Positions 1 through 13,600 of a DNA stretch of 64,000 nt are shown piece after piece (within the stretch, counting starts at the first letter, position 1; each line of letters opens with the position of its first letter). The DNA is from Zonotrichia leucophrys gambelii (taxonomy: Eukaryota > Chordata > Aves > Passeriformes > Passerellidae). The notes beneath the pieces were generated by a model. That model worked only from the letters and a program-made list of their open reading frames with translations, was not told where the DNA came from and did no database searches. The position numbers and the translations under genes are program-made. The stretch spans positions 56,577,585-56,641,584 of the forward strand of contig NC_088170.1 in assembly GCF_028769735.1 (NCBI RefSeq), written 5' to 3'.

Positions 1-1623
1 AAACCACTTGGAAGCTCTGTTTGCGTCAAGACAAATGTAATTGAGGTAATTGTAGGAGCAGAACGCACACAGATGTGGAAGAAATGAGAAATGCTGGATT
101 AAGTGTTAGGCTTGTACATTCAGCAGTAGAAGTTTAGGCCAGATCTCTCAGGGATCATTTGTTTTTCTTTTCAAAAGTAGTCAGAGTTTTCTGTTCATGA
201 GCATAGGAGACAATATGAATCTTGGCAGTAAAGTATAGCTTCAGCTTCAGAAGTCCACCTAATATTTTCTTTTATAGAACCTTAAGTGTAGCACAAGATC
301 ATCATCTGAGTACTCCATCTGTTGTGATACTGAGGGAGATTGGAGTTCTCTGTCCTGCAGTGGCATATGCCTGTAATGGTTCACTGGCACTGTCTTGTAC
401 CTCGAGGTCTGTTTAGTCACACTGATTCTTTTGCCCTGCAGTTCTGTGATATTCTCTTTAACTGGCTCCTGGAGATGCTGCTTGTTCACTGTGGTAGATT
501 TCTGCATAACATTTACTTGGTGAAAGCTTCTGTCCTGCCATTCACAGGCAGGGGAAGTGATGTCAATCTTCTGAAAAGGAAAGGATTTTCTTTGCTCCCA
601 TTATTAATTGCTAATGCCCTGGCTATTTCCAAAATGAAAAAGAACTGAAAGTGGTTTTTAAATAATGGTTGCTTGTTCCTCCATTTTTAGTTTCTATTTC
701 AATTTGATAAGGCCTCAGAAATCAAGTACACTGTATTTGAGCTGCTCTTCCACCTAGTGCATTGGTAGGAAATCTGAGAACATGTATGTGGACAAAGTTT
801 CTCTTTTCAGACATCTACCTTTGACTTTAAAGGAATTCAGTTTCGTGGAAGGGATGGGAGAAACTGTAAGATAAATTCAGAGTTAGGTGCTGCAACAAAT
901 ACACTTCTGTCTCTCTGAATCTGAGTTCCAAGTTCCTGCTGCTGAGCAGAAACCAGATCCCTATGTTAGGCTCTTGTTTTCTGTAGGAACCAGGGAGAGT
1001 TGTCCATTTCTGAACAGCATTTAGGTGAAACCTAAAGCTTCCCTGCTTTCTTCTTGTAGGTATTTTGCATCAAGTCTGTAAAGGTACATCTCTGTCCATT
1101 TTGTTACCCTATCTAGAAACTAATTCCTGAAAGCAAGTATTTTTACTAATTTTCAAATAATAGACCAGAGCAGAAATTTCTGGTATAAGATGACATCCTG
1201 AAATTTAGATCAGTACCACAAAAAACAGCAGACCAGTCAATTTCTCTTCCTTTCATGAGATCTCAATGAGCAAGAAATCCTAAACAGAGGAGAATCAATG
1301 GATGCCTGCTTCATTTGATATAAAAGCTATAATGTAATAGTGAAATTTTCCATGTAAATTAACTCCCTTCACAACTGCTACATGTTTATTGCTTATATTG
1401 TGAAATTTTTGTACTTTATATGGAGAGCAATAACTTGTATTCATTGGGCGGTGGATGTTACAGTTTAAATAATAAAAATAATAGTACAGTATTCCTGTAT
1501 TTACTTTTTACCATAAAATGGAAAGGAGCAAACCAAAGGAACATAATGCTTTTTTTGGAGGACTGCACCAATAATACTTGTTTTGCAAAGATACAAATTA
1601 ATGCCTAGTTTTTTGTTTTTCAG
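1..1623 (+). other. CERK: CERK intron (5' part outside window)
   Basis: AT-rich sequence leads up to the acceptor at 1621-1623. I see no earlier CERK exon here: no segment translates to the residues that normally precede the GSTD motif. Short open frames such as 340-648 match no known domain and are taken as chance. Confidence 0.75.
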
Positions 1624-1698
1624 GATCAACAGATTGCATATGCTATTCAACTGTTGGCATTTCTGATCCAGTAACTTCAGCTCTTCATATTATTGTAG
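1624..1698 (+). CDS. CERK: CERK coding exon a (probably exon 7 of 13)
   Basis: The acceptor is a pyrimidine-rich tract ending in CAG at 1621-1623, and the donor GT lies at 1699-1700. The first two bases complete a glycine codon begun in the previous exon, and the last base opens the next glycine. The translation is the [12 protein letters not shown] to ALHIIV segment of the lipid-kinase catalytic domain. The exon number is inferred from the human gene, whose last seven exons have this layout. Confidence 0.93.
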
Positions 1699-4600
1699 GT
1701 GGGTGGTCACAGTTTGCTGTGTTGTTACAAAAACAATGGAAGTAGCCCAAAATACATTTTCATTTAGTTCTTTATTTATGTCTGTGAAATGTAATTTGAA
1801 CATAATGGCTGAGTTGAAATACAAAGTTTTTTTCTGGGATTTAAGTCTCTGATTTGAAATATAGGAGGTTAAAAACTGATTGCTTTCTCTACAGTAATTC
1901 ATTGTTTTCAAGGGAACAACATTTCAAAAATATTGTGCTGAAGTTTTCATGAATTCTGTCATTCTTTTGAAATAAACATTCTTTTGAAATTGAAATAAAC
2001 ATTATTTTGAAATAAAGTAAATAGCAATAAGCATCAGTTGTTGGACTATCTCTCTATATATATGTATATCTATCTTAGAGAAAAAGAAAAGCTTTGAGAA
2101 ATGCATGTACACTTGAATGGTACTATTTTGTGCTCGTTGTCCAATTGTCCTGGGCAATTCAATATTCCCTTGCCAAGTTAGAGTTACAATGCCTTCTGAT
2201 ATCATTACTGAGTAACAGCTGCAGTTTTAGGATCTGGTGTTGCAAAGATTTACACGTCTTTCTCTTCCTAACCTGTGGTTTACTCTGTTCAGCATCAGGA
2301 GTTAAAGCCTTTAGACTAGGGTTAGAAAGATGTGGCTTCATTTTATCATAGTATTTTAGCTGTGTTAAGTCCCAGAATTACAGAATGGGTCAGGTTGGAA
2401 CAGTGATCACCTGGTCCAACCTTCCTGTGAAACAGAAAAACCCCAAACACCAAAATACCAAACAAAGCAAAAAAACCCACCCCAACTCCCACCATCACTC
2501 CAAAGTTTGCATGACAAGGACCTCAGAGAAGTGGCGTATTCGTTGTTCTTCGGGATTTCCAAGACTTGACTGGATAAGCCCTGAGTAACCTGATGGAACC
2601 TCATAGCTGAACCTGGTCTGAGTGGAAGGTTTGATGAGAAACCCCCAAAGGCTCCTTGCAGCTTGAATTATCCTCTGATGATATGCCACAGAGGTTAAAG
2701 TAGTACCCAGGAGAAGTACAGGAGATACTGCATCAGTCTGCTTAGGGAAAGGGGCTGTCAAGCATTGACACGGGGTGCCAGTACTTAGAAGACAAGATGT
2801 GGCACTTAGGGACATGGTTTAGTAGTGACCTTGAGGAGGCTGGGTTGAGATTTGGACTTGATGATCCCAAAGGCCTTTTCCAATCTCAATAGTTCTTCAA
2901 CTCTATCCCCTCCTACTGCTACAGGGTAAAGGACTGCAAATTCTTCATTACACATTTTTAGTATACTGAGCCTTCTCTTCTCACTCAGTTTTTAATGCTT
3001 TTGAAGTAAGAAATTAAATTAGTATTAAAAATTATATTTCCTTTTCTTTATGTGTAAGAAGTATATGCATTTATTACATATATATTGACATAAATGCAAT
3101 ATGTATTTTTTATTTTTAATGACTTTGCAGTGTTAAAGTTACTGTCATGCTTGCAGCTGCAAATGAAATAAGGCTTGACAAACCCTTGTACTTCTAATCT
3201 TCATAGGTGACTGTCAGCCTCTGGATGTCTCTTCTGTACATCACAATGACACATTTTTGAAATACTCTGTGTCATTGCTGGGTTATGGGTTTTATGGAGA
3301 TATATTAAAAGACAGTGAGAAGAAGCGGTGGATGGGTCCAATGAGATATGACTACTCAGGTAATTTTTTTAGTTACTACATTATTTTGTCAGCATGTAAG
3401 CATATTGAAGCAATTGGTTTATTCTCTCCAAACCAACCTTCTTTCAAGCTTGTAAACATCAGAAACATACTGAGCCTGATTTTAAACTCCTTGTAGTACC
3501 AAATATATTGAATTACATTATATAAAGCTCTGTAACTTTGGGGTTAACATTGAGAGTGGGCTCAAAAAATTTGTGTTGAATATGTGCCACCTATTGAAAA
3601 TGGCCTGAAAAGTAATAACTTCTCTGTCCTAATCATTTGACTTTCTTTCTAGTCACTTAAAGAGAGATAGGTACTCCTCTGTATTGAACATTCAGTTAAT
3701 GGAATGAATTGTTAATTTTGCCCTTATAGAGAGAGATGAGTGATTTAGTCTTGTTACCTAATGTTTGGATAAACCCTATGCTAGTGGAAAGTATCTTTTG
3801 CCTTGTTTGATTTATCTTGTGTTAGGGAAAGAAGATGCATGAGGAAAGTTTTAGTGCAGGCAAATTTTAAGATATGTATATAACTAAATATTTTAGTTGG
3901 TTTTTAAAGCTGTCAAGTGAAATAATGGCACTTCTGACAAATGTTAAAACATTGGAGCGCTGCTGTGGTATTTTCTTGTTCCTTACAGTCTAAAACATCA
4001 TAAGAAAAGGACTTCTGAGCTTGAGGAGGGCTATTGTTTTGCAGTCCTTAGAGAAGGAAAGAGATGAAAAATCAAGGAATGTATGCAGAGATATTTGCCA
4101 TGTGGATTTATAATGACTTCATGCTGCATAATGCCTTTTTTTATGTAGGCTTCAAGACTTTTCTTTCTCATCACTATTATGAAGGAACAATTGCTTATCA
4201 ACCAGCAAAACACACACATGGATCTCCACGAGATAAAGTGAGCTGCAGAACGGGGTAGGCTAATGTTTATCTCTGGATATTTGGTGTGAACTATTTGAAA
4301 AGGCCTTTACATAAATAGAGGTTACAGAACTGCTGGTTTTAATATCAAAACACTTACTCTAAAAGAGATAAGCTTGTAAAAACAATAATTGACTCATTAA
4401 AAAGAACTCCTCATTTTATCAGATCATTAAACAAAAATCTAATAAAGTTTTGTTAGCTGGTTCTCCTCCTCCCTCAGTTTTAAGTAAAGCAAAATATAAC
4501 AGCACAGGACTCAGTTACAAGATGCTGAGGATACTATGCTGTGTTCCTACTAAGAAATCAAAAATCTGGATGGGTTGTAGCTTCTAGAAATGGAAATAAT

Positions 4601-7600
4601 AATTCAGAAATTCTCAACTGTTCACATCCTAACTGCATCTAGAAATGTTAGCGGTTGTTTTAGTGCCATAACAGTTGGCATGGCTTGTCCTGAGGACAAG
4701 TCCTCTCAGGAATCAGCCTATTTAGCCTGTTTCTTTGTATACTACTATGATGCTGTATGAATTCCTTCTGATATGCTTCACTTGTTTCTTTAGTCAGGGG
4801 ACCTGCCTTAATCTCCCAGTGCTCCTTCCTTTCTCTTTGCTTTCACCTGCTTGAAGTTATGCAGTAGTATTGATTATTCCTCTTTATATATGGATTTAAC
4901 TATCAGACATAAAGTACTTGTCACAGCACCAAACAGCACAGCAGGATACAGAGAAGCCACAAACTTTGTCCAGAAACAGTAAGACTGCTGTGCCAGTGCT
5001 GTGGCACACTGGGGATCAGACTCGAGTATCAGCTGGAGCAGCTATCCTGACCCATCAGGTGCCTTCATGCACCAGAGGGTGGGGAGGCTCCAGAGGGAGA
5101 GAGCCGTCATCCAGGTTTCCATCTAGGTTTCAGGAACGGAGTAAGGAATGCTGGTGCCTCACAGGCATTCCTTATCAGTTATCAGTTATCCTTCCTGATA
5201 ACTGCTGAAAGGGCAGTAGGGCCAGGCACAAGAAATTTAGGAGAATCCTGGGGTGTGGTAATGGGATTGATCATGCAGGTGATTGACAGGCTGGCTAGAA
5301 CAACTGCTCTGCCAGTCTTGTTACAGAAGATAAAAAGTGGGGGTGTGATGGTTGAGGGCAGTTTTGGCAGTGGTGACCATGAAATTATAGAGTTTTAACT
5401 TCTGAGAGAAGTAAATGAGACAAAAAGTAGAATTGCAGCCTTGGACTTTGGTTTATTTGCATATCTTGGCAAGATTACATGGGAGATTGTCCTGGAGTAC
5501 AAAGAGGCATAGGGGAGTTAGTTGGTACTTCCTCAGAGTTCAAGAATAATCCATTCTGATACTCAGAAACTTGATAACCAGAATAGAAAAGCAATTTGGA
5601 TGAGCAAGGACAGTTGTGAGATGGGGTGTCTCCAGTATGTCAGTGTCTTTCACTGTTAGAGCAGTCAGATGTTGGAACAAGGTGCCCAGAGGTCTGTGGA
5701 CTTTACCCTCACAGATCCTCAAAACCTGACTGAATAAGAAGACACTGAGCATCCTGGTCCTGTAAGACCAACTTTGAGCTCTCCTGTGAGACCAGCTTTG
5801 ATCACATCAGAGATCCCTTCCAGCCTGTGTGGTCTTCTGGCTCTCTGCTGCTGTTACCTCTGACATCCAGTAATCTTTAGAACTGTGCTTAAATAACTGC
5901 ACTGCCTGCAGGGCTATGATCATTCATGCCACATGAGGATTGTCAGTGCATCTTGTGGTGGGGGAAGATCTTGTAATGACTGGGTAAAATAAAAAAGTTG
6001 AAATGAATAATAGTGGAGGTCTTTCAGGAATTGAATGGTATTTTTGTTTTCAGATGTTACATTTGCAAGCAAAGTGAGAAACAGCTGGCAGAACAGAACA
6101 AGGAACATGGATTGAAGAAAGAAGGTAATTTATCAAAAGAAAGTAAAATGTGGTAGCATTACACAAATTATTCCTTTTCAGAAGATAGCAGTTCAAGTAT
6201 GCATGTATTTTGTTTTTTTAAACATTGAGTTACTTGGTAAACCATTTTTTTTTCAGTTTCTGCAGAGCACCTGTAAGTGTCATCACCTCCCTGTACTCAT
6301 CACTAGTGAGGCCACACCTTGAATCCTGTGGTCAGTTTTGGGCCCCTCACTTTTAAGGATGACGTTGAGGTGCTGAAACATGTCCAGAGAAGGGCAACAG
6401 AGCTGGTGAAGGATCTCGAGCACAAGTCCTGCGAGGAGCAGCTGAGGGAGCTGGGGCTGTTTAACCTGGAGAAAAGGAGGCTCAGGGGAGACCTCATCAC
6501 ACTCTACAACTGCCTAAAAGGTGGCTGTAGGCTTGTGGGGTTCTTTCTCTTCTTCCAGGTTATGAGTAAATGACCTCAAATTATGCCAGGGGAGGTTTAG
6601 TTTGGATATTAGGAAAAATCTCTTCACAGAAATGGTAGTCAAGCACTGGAAAAGGCAGACCATGGAAGTTGTTTCCTGGAAGGGTTCAAAAGACACATGG
6701 ATGTGGCACTTGGGCAGATATGGTTTAGTGGTGTTATTTTGCCATTTGGACTCTGATTTTAGAGATCTTTTCCAAACAAAATTATTCTATGACACTGATT
6801 CTAAGTAGGTGAAAAACAGGTGTCTTCTCTAGCCAAACCTCAGAAAATTCTGATAAGATTATACTAATTTCAGTGTGTTTAGTTTCTTTTCTTAAACAAA
6901 AATAATAGTCTGTGAGCTAGGACAATGGATAAACTGTGAGGTGTCATAGAAGGAAGCAGTTCATTAAGATAACTTTTAGAATAGATCAGGATTAAAAATT
7001 TGTGTTCATTAGCAAAATGTCACCCTACTATGAGGCTGTGAACTTGTACCTAGTAACTGATCTAGTGGACTTGAGTATTTCTGTACAACATCCCACCAAC
7101 ACTCACTATAAATGATAAATGAGATTTCTGTCCTCTTTCTCTAGTTATGCTGTCCTTACTCTCTCTTTTATCCCCATTCTAACCCCTGTGCACACTTGTG
7201 TAGGGTTTTTTTTCTAATGAGTATCACTTTTCTTTCCTCTTGTTTAAACAAGTGTTAATAAATTCTCTTCAGTCATTCCCCCAGTTGTATCTCTTTATGT
7301 CTGGCTGCTACATCCTAATGGGAAGAAGTACTGATATTGCTACACCTGGGGCCTTGCTAGAGGAAGATAATGTAGATTCACTTGAGTTTTGCCTCCAGCT
7401 TTGGTTCATCATTTTGGATAAGCCCCTCTTAAAGAGTAGGCAGACTTCCTGTGGGTGCTTATTTCTGCCTTTACTTTGTTTTTATTTCTTATTGTAGAGC
7501 CCAGTGCATACAATTATAATTTTCTTGACAAGCATTTGGTCCTTATGACCTACATTGTCTTACAATTGCAGGTTTTTTGTACTGTGACTGTACCAGGTTC

Positions 7601-10600
7601 TAGGCATTTGTTAGCCAAAAGATTATGATACTGTGGAGATTCACTGCTAGCATAAAGATTTCTGTGCAACTTGAATTCCCATTACACTTGTTTTGTGCTT
7701 TCATCCTAGCTGATGCTTTCAGATCTTTGATATAGTCAAGAGATGGTCAAATCAGACTATTTCTTGGATTGTTTTAATCTATGGCCAGATTCGGCTAAAG
7801 ACATTTTTTTAGAGTATAAACAATCCATAGAAATAATAATATAAATATGACAGTGGGTTTTTTGGTAAAAAAAATTGTCTTTTTGAGAAATTATTGTAGT
7901 TATAATTGCCAACCTTTTTTCTTTGCTTTGTCAGGGGGTTTATGTGCATTTTTTCATGTTTGTGTGTGTTGTTTGGTTTTTTGGTTGGTTGGTTGGTTGG
8001 TTAGTTTGGTTTTTAAATCTGCCTTTTTGTTCCCTTTCATCTAGCAAAGGAACTAATAGAAAGCTACAGGTTAGTTAGCAATCAAGACAGTTTTAGCCTA
8101 CATTGCAGGTAGCCTACATTGCTGTATTAAGCAGCTGATTATGTAGGATATTGTTTACTTTTTTCCATTCTACTTCTGGTAGCTGACTTTCTTTGCAGTC
8201 TATTCTCGTATCCATGCAGTACTGGTGAGGAGCAAATACAATCAGCTACTTTTGATTCACTATAGAAAGGATGTTAAATCTCCACTTCAGAGAAGCTTTT
8301 CACTCAGCAGGGTGTCTTGGCTGACTCTTTCATTGTGCCTACCAGGTTTGTGTGTGATTCAGACCAGTTTAGAAGGATGCTTGATTGGCTGTTGCTGAAC
8401 ATATTTCTTTGTATTGTGCAGGAGTCTCTGTGCATGTGCTGAGTAAATGTTGACTGTTAGTCCTTTATGCTGATTTCAGCAACTTGCAGTGTTGTGTACA
8501 CAATAGGCCACTGATGAGTGTCACTTATGCACTCCCTGCTTATGACTGCCCTACTGTGGGATATTTTGAGCAAATAATTAGTGCTGTTACAGTGATACAC
8601 ACTGCAAAATCGTTATAAAAAGAGTTGCTTATTTAAAAGGTGATTGATACCCTGACTTCATTCTTACTTTGAACAGTGAAGGTGTTCTTGGGTAACATGC
8701 TGAGATTTATACCAGATGAAAACCATCTATTACAGTAACATAAAGAAACATTTTACCTTAAGCATACTTAAAATGTTAATACCTATCTAGACACACTGAT
8801 GACTAAATTACTAATGCTTCTCAGAGAAACAGCAAAAGAATTTATCAGTAAAGGGAGATGTTTGCATTTTGTTGTTTGTGTATTTTACGAACATCTCAGA
8901 AAATGTCTACTGTTTCCAGTTCCAGTAGTTTATGTTTGGTTCAGTTACCTTCGTCTCAGAGCAGGGTCTTGTCGTTTGCCTGCAGCCTGAACTGTCATTC
9001 TATAGTCTGACATTTAGATATGTCTCAGCTCTCTTAAGATGCACATTTTGAATCTGATTTAAATTGCTTCTTTTGGTAATGTCATGTTTGAAAGCAACAT
9101 AAAAAGATCAGCAGTAAAGCAAGCAATACTAAAAAGCACTGTGGCAAATTAAGCAAAAATGTTGAATTTTAAAAGCCATGGTTTTTTCTTGCTATTTCTG
9201 ATTTGTTTCTCAGGATGTAGAGGGGATAGTCTAGATGGAAAAGTTATGATAAAGTTTTTTGTTTTCCTTAAGTCTTTTGTCACATGGTTTACATGGTTTT
9301 TCCTGAAAAATTGTTTTTCTTGTTCTGTTACTAGAGAGTGGATAGTAAGAATTTTCAATAAATTCCAGAAAACAAGAGAAGTTCAAAGAGTGAACAACTG
9401 CAAAATACTTCAGAAACATTTTCTTTTTATTTTTCCCGATGCATAGAGCCTGGAACATGTTAATTCAAAATGAATGCATCACAGACTTCAGGTTCAAAAT
9501 AATCTAGACCATTTTAATAATGATTCTCTAAAGTAAATGTGAAGTTCCTAGAACTGAGACAGTAAGGAATATCAGAATTTCAGGACATACAATATAGAGC
9601 ATAAACATCATCTGTAATCTCATCAGAAAAGCACCTTGAAAATCACTGTAAGTTAACCAAAATGTGGGGAACTGAATCATGTTAGATGTTCAAGTCCATA
9701 CCAGTTAACATTCCTCAAAATCTCTACCTTGTATACATAAATAAACTTAAGCATTTTTTGTTCACTCCTTAATTTTACCCCTAATGGCACTTCACTCGTC
9801 CCAGTCTTAGAACAGCATGCATGTCCATAGTCTGTTCTGCCATTCGTTACTTCTGTGGAATTGTTCATTTGAAATGAGTCCACTTACATTGGTAGGAGAA
9901 AAACAGTGTTATGGCTGCTTTTTGGCTTTTTCTTATTGTGATAAGGAAGAAAAATATGCTTAATCTAAAAATAAAAAGGCATTTTTAATATATTTTATCC
10001 ATATTCAAGAGAAAACAGTTTTGGCAACAACAGCTCTGCATTGCCTGCCAATGCTTCTTTGTTCTAGAAAATGTCTCTGCTTCCTGGTAGTATCAATGCC
10101 AGCACACATTCAGTTTTCATGTAGTCTCCAACAGAGTTTCAAGGTATTGAAAAGAGGCTTTGTGTTGTTTTCCAGAAATCTCTGAAGATTTGCAAAGGAA
10201 GGTTTAACTCTGTTAATAGTTTTAATTTTGGGGCATTTGGCGCTGGAGTGGAAGCAGACTCCTGGTGTGCTGCCTGCTGGTCCTTGCTGCGCCCTGAGTC
10301 ATCCCTTCCCTTTGACTTTTTAAAAATATTGTTGCTGCATTGAGGCAGAAGAGGAATATTACTTCAGAAACCAAATACTAAACTACAATCCTTGCATCAT
10401 TGTTTATTTAAGATTAACAAGTTGAAGAGCAGAAATAGAATTTTAAAAAGTTAATCCCTCTGAACTTGGCCACTACAAGAGTTGTCACTTGCCTGTCCTT
10501 TCTTTTCTTATGGATTTGCAGGTTTCCCCAGATAGCACTGACCCTGAATTTGACATGCATATGCCAGAGCAGGCAAGCAGTTATGGGAGGTAGTCACAGT

Positions 10601-13600
10601 CAGAAGGGAGAAAGCAACTTTCTCTGTTCGTGCATGAAAAACAGATACTTAAAAATATTATTTTTAAATGTAGTTTATTTTAGATATTTATTGACAGTAC
10701 ATGAATATGGCCAGGGAAGAATTTTAAGTTGCCATTGATTGCTTTTTAGTGTTATTGTGAATAGATCAAATGATTACTTGTCTCCATGTCTTTATTGATG
10801 TGTTTCAGAAGGTGAAGAAGAATGGAAAGTTATAAAAGGGAAATTTCTAGCCATCAATGCAGTAAATATGAGCTGTGCCTGTCCACGAAGTCCCAAAGGT
10901 CTTTCACCAGCAGCTCATTTGGCAGATGGTTCAGCAGACCTCATCCTAGTTCGGAAATGCTCCAGATTTGATTTTCTACGGTATCTTGTCAGGCACACAA
11001 ACCAAGATGATCAGGTGTGTATTCCTTTTGACAGTGTCCATCAAAGGTGTAAATATTGGTATTCTTATAGGACAGAAATAATATCTATAAAGCAGGTTTG
11101 GTTTTTTTTTAATTATGCATTTTGCATGATGCAATCTCAGCATGTGTATCATGGGGAAAAAAAGCAGCTCAAAACACTTTACCAAAGTCAACTCCTTGGC
11201 CATAGCATTTTAACAAAATTCCACTTTTGCCATCTGAACTCAGTTTTGTAACATTTTCCATGTATTTGCTGTTTGAATGACATTTCAAGTTATTTTATCA
11301 CAACTGTGCCCTCATGTAATTGTCATAAAAAACTGCTCACAGCATGAGAAACTACTCACAGCATGAATAGTTGAGGTAGATGTGGTGAAGAATTATAAAT
11401 CACTTTTGAGAACTGTATAAAAATGTGTTTTAGAATTAAGTTACCAGAACTGCAATTTGATTGTAGACTGCAGGCTTTTAGCAGTATTTTACTACATATT
11501 AGTGACCAGGATGAGCTTTATGCGTTCAGCTTGAAAATTATTTCTTGCATGTGTTGTAGCTGTCAGACAGGAAGATTCATCACTGCTTTAGATTCTAATA
11601 TCTCTTGAAACCAAGTTATGACTGTGACTACACATATTTAATATTTGTCACAACCTGATTTTATTAACATCTCTGGAAATTACCTGAGCAATGGACTAAT
11701 GTCATATCTAGTGCATAAAAGCAATAAAAAATTGCTTTTATCCCATTTTTCTCTGGGATTTGGTGGTTTTGCTGTGAGATTAAATGCAAGGTTGTACATA
11801 TGTCCCAGGTTAGTGTCCACCATAAAAACCCTTCTTGGGAAACCCTTCTTGAAAACTTAAGAAAATGTGGAAGAAAAACCAAAAAGAAAAGGATGACTGT
11901 ACATCACTACAGATTGGTTTTCACATTTGCTTCCCTGTCATTCCCTTCCTGTAGACACGCACAGACATACTCCATGGCCTTTGCTAAATGACCTGTCTGT
12001 ATTCCATGCAGCTTGCTGAATAGTTAGCTCTGTATCTGTGAAGTTGCTTTTAGGGCTGATGGAGGCATCCTCTAATGTATTGTCGCTTCAATTGATGATT
12101 CCTGTATTAAAGCATTTGTTCAATATTGTAGTGTAAATCTGCAGCCTCAGTTTTAAGAGCAGCCTTCTAAGTGACCTGCTTTTCCTAGCTGAATTAACTA
12201 GTTAAAATTATTCCTAGTTTTTTGGAATGTAATGGGAATGGCAGGTGGGAACATCCAGGTGTGTCCCCTGAAGGGGGCAGGTGTGACACTGCCCCCTGTA
12301 AGACTGTGGATCTGTTGCATCATTTTGCATTGTATGTAGGGTCTGGGACCCCTTTGAGGCAGCCTTTGATGGGCCATGACACCCCCTCTGCTGTCCCTCA
12401 TGTGGATGTCCCTTGGATGTGAAGGGTGAACCTTTCCAGGGTGAAGGCCCCTGGAGCTCCTCTGCACAGCAAAGGATGGGCATTCACTGATTCTGACCAG
12501 AGGCTTTTTCAGCACACATCCAGATCCTCTTCTCCTCTCTGCTTTGATGTGGGTCTGCTGAGCCTGGCAAGTGATAGCCCGGGGTTGTGGTCTCCACCCC
12601 AAAGATGCTGGGCATAATCCTCCTGTGCATGTATTCTGCTACCCCAGCCCAGACCTGAGTCTCTTATCTCCATCACCTTGCAGTCCAGGGCCTCAGTCAG
12701 GAGGCAAATCTAGGGTGGGATGGTCTTCCATGCAGCTTTTATTACACCATTTTGCTATAAAAGGCATTATACATTGACCGTTGAGAAGTAAGGTTTCATT
12801 TTGGCTTTGTATTTTTTTTGACTTGTGCAGTTTTTCAAAAGCAAGTATCACTTTATACTCAGGTAAGCTTCTCTAGAAAATGGGAATGGACAGACTTTCC
12901 TGGAGTACAAAATGCTGAGTGGCATAATGTATTTAATTATAATTGCCTGATTTGCTTTTTTTTTTTTCCTTGTAGTTTGACTTTCCATTTGTAGACGTTT
13001 ATCGGGTTAAGTGTTTTCAATTTACATCAAAGCTTTCAGAAGACAATGAAAGCAATGTCATGGACGTTGGAAAGAAACGTTTTGGCCAGTTCTGCAGAGA
13101 TCATCCAACCTGTTGCTGTAATATTGTTAATAGCACCTGGAATTGTGATGGAGAAACTCTGGATAGTTCAGCAATTGAAGTGAGGTGAGCATTGATTTTT
13201 CTGTCTATATAGCAGAACACATTGAGTCTTCTCATTGATTTTAAGGATGCTTATAAAGGCATCCCAAAAAGATGTCTGTGCATAGCAAGTTTCAGTCTTC
13301 TGATAATAAACCTTAATATTTTTGTTACCATTTTGAATCCTTTCCAGAGAATACTGCAGCCATGTATGTTGTAAATGATCACTCTGAGTGAGATGTATGG
13401 CCCTACCTTTGAAGTCATACTTACTTCTTAGGAACTGTTATTATGTGATTTAAGTGCTGAAAGTGAAGATGGTGTTGGAAAGATTCTATTTAAATGTGTG
13501 GAATGCCTCATTACTCTGAGCAATAGCTTTTCCTATTTGCTTAAGTAAGCATCTTTGCCTGACAGAAATACTGTGTCCCATACTTTGTGGGTTTTTTTGC

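Noticed and set aside
11345..11375. TGAGGTAG-containing sequence considered as a let-7 microRNA
   Set aside because: The match ends after the seed and no hairpin partner is present; a second TGAGGTAG near 17926 fails likewise.
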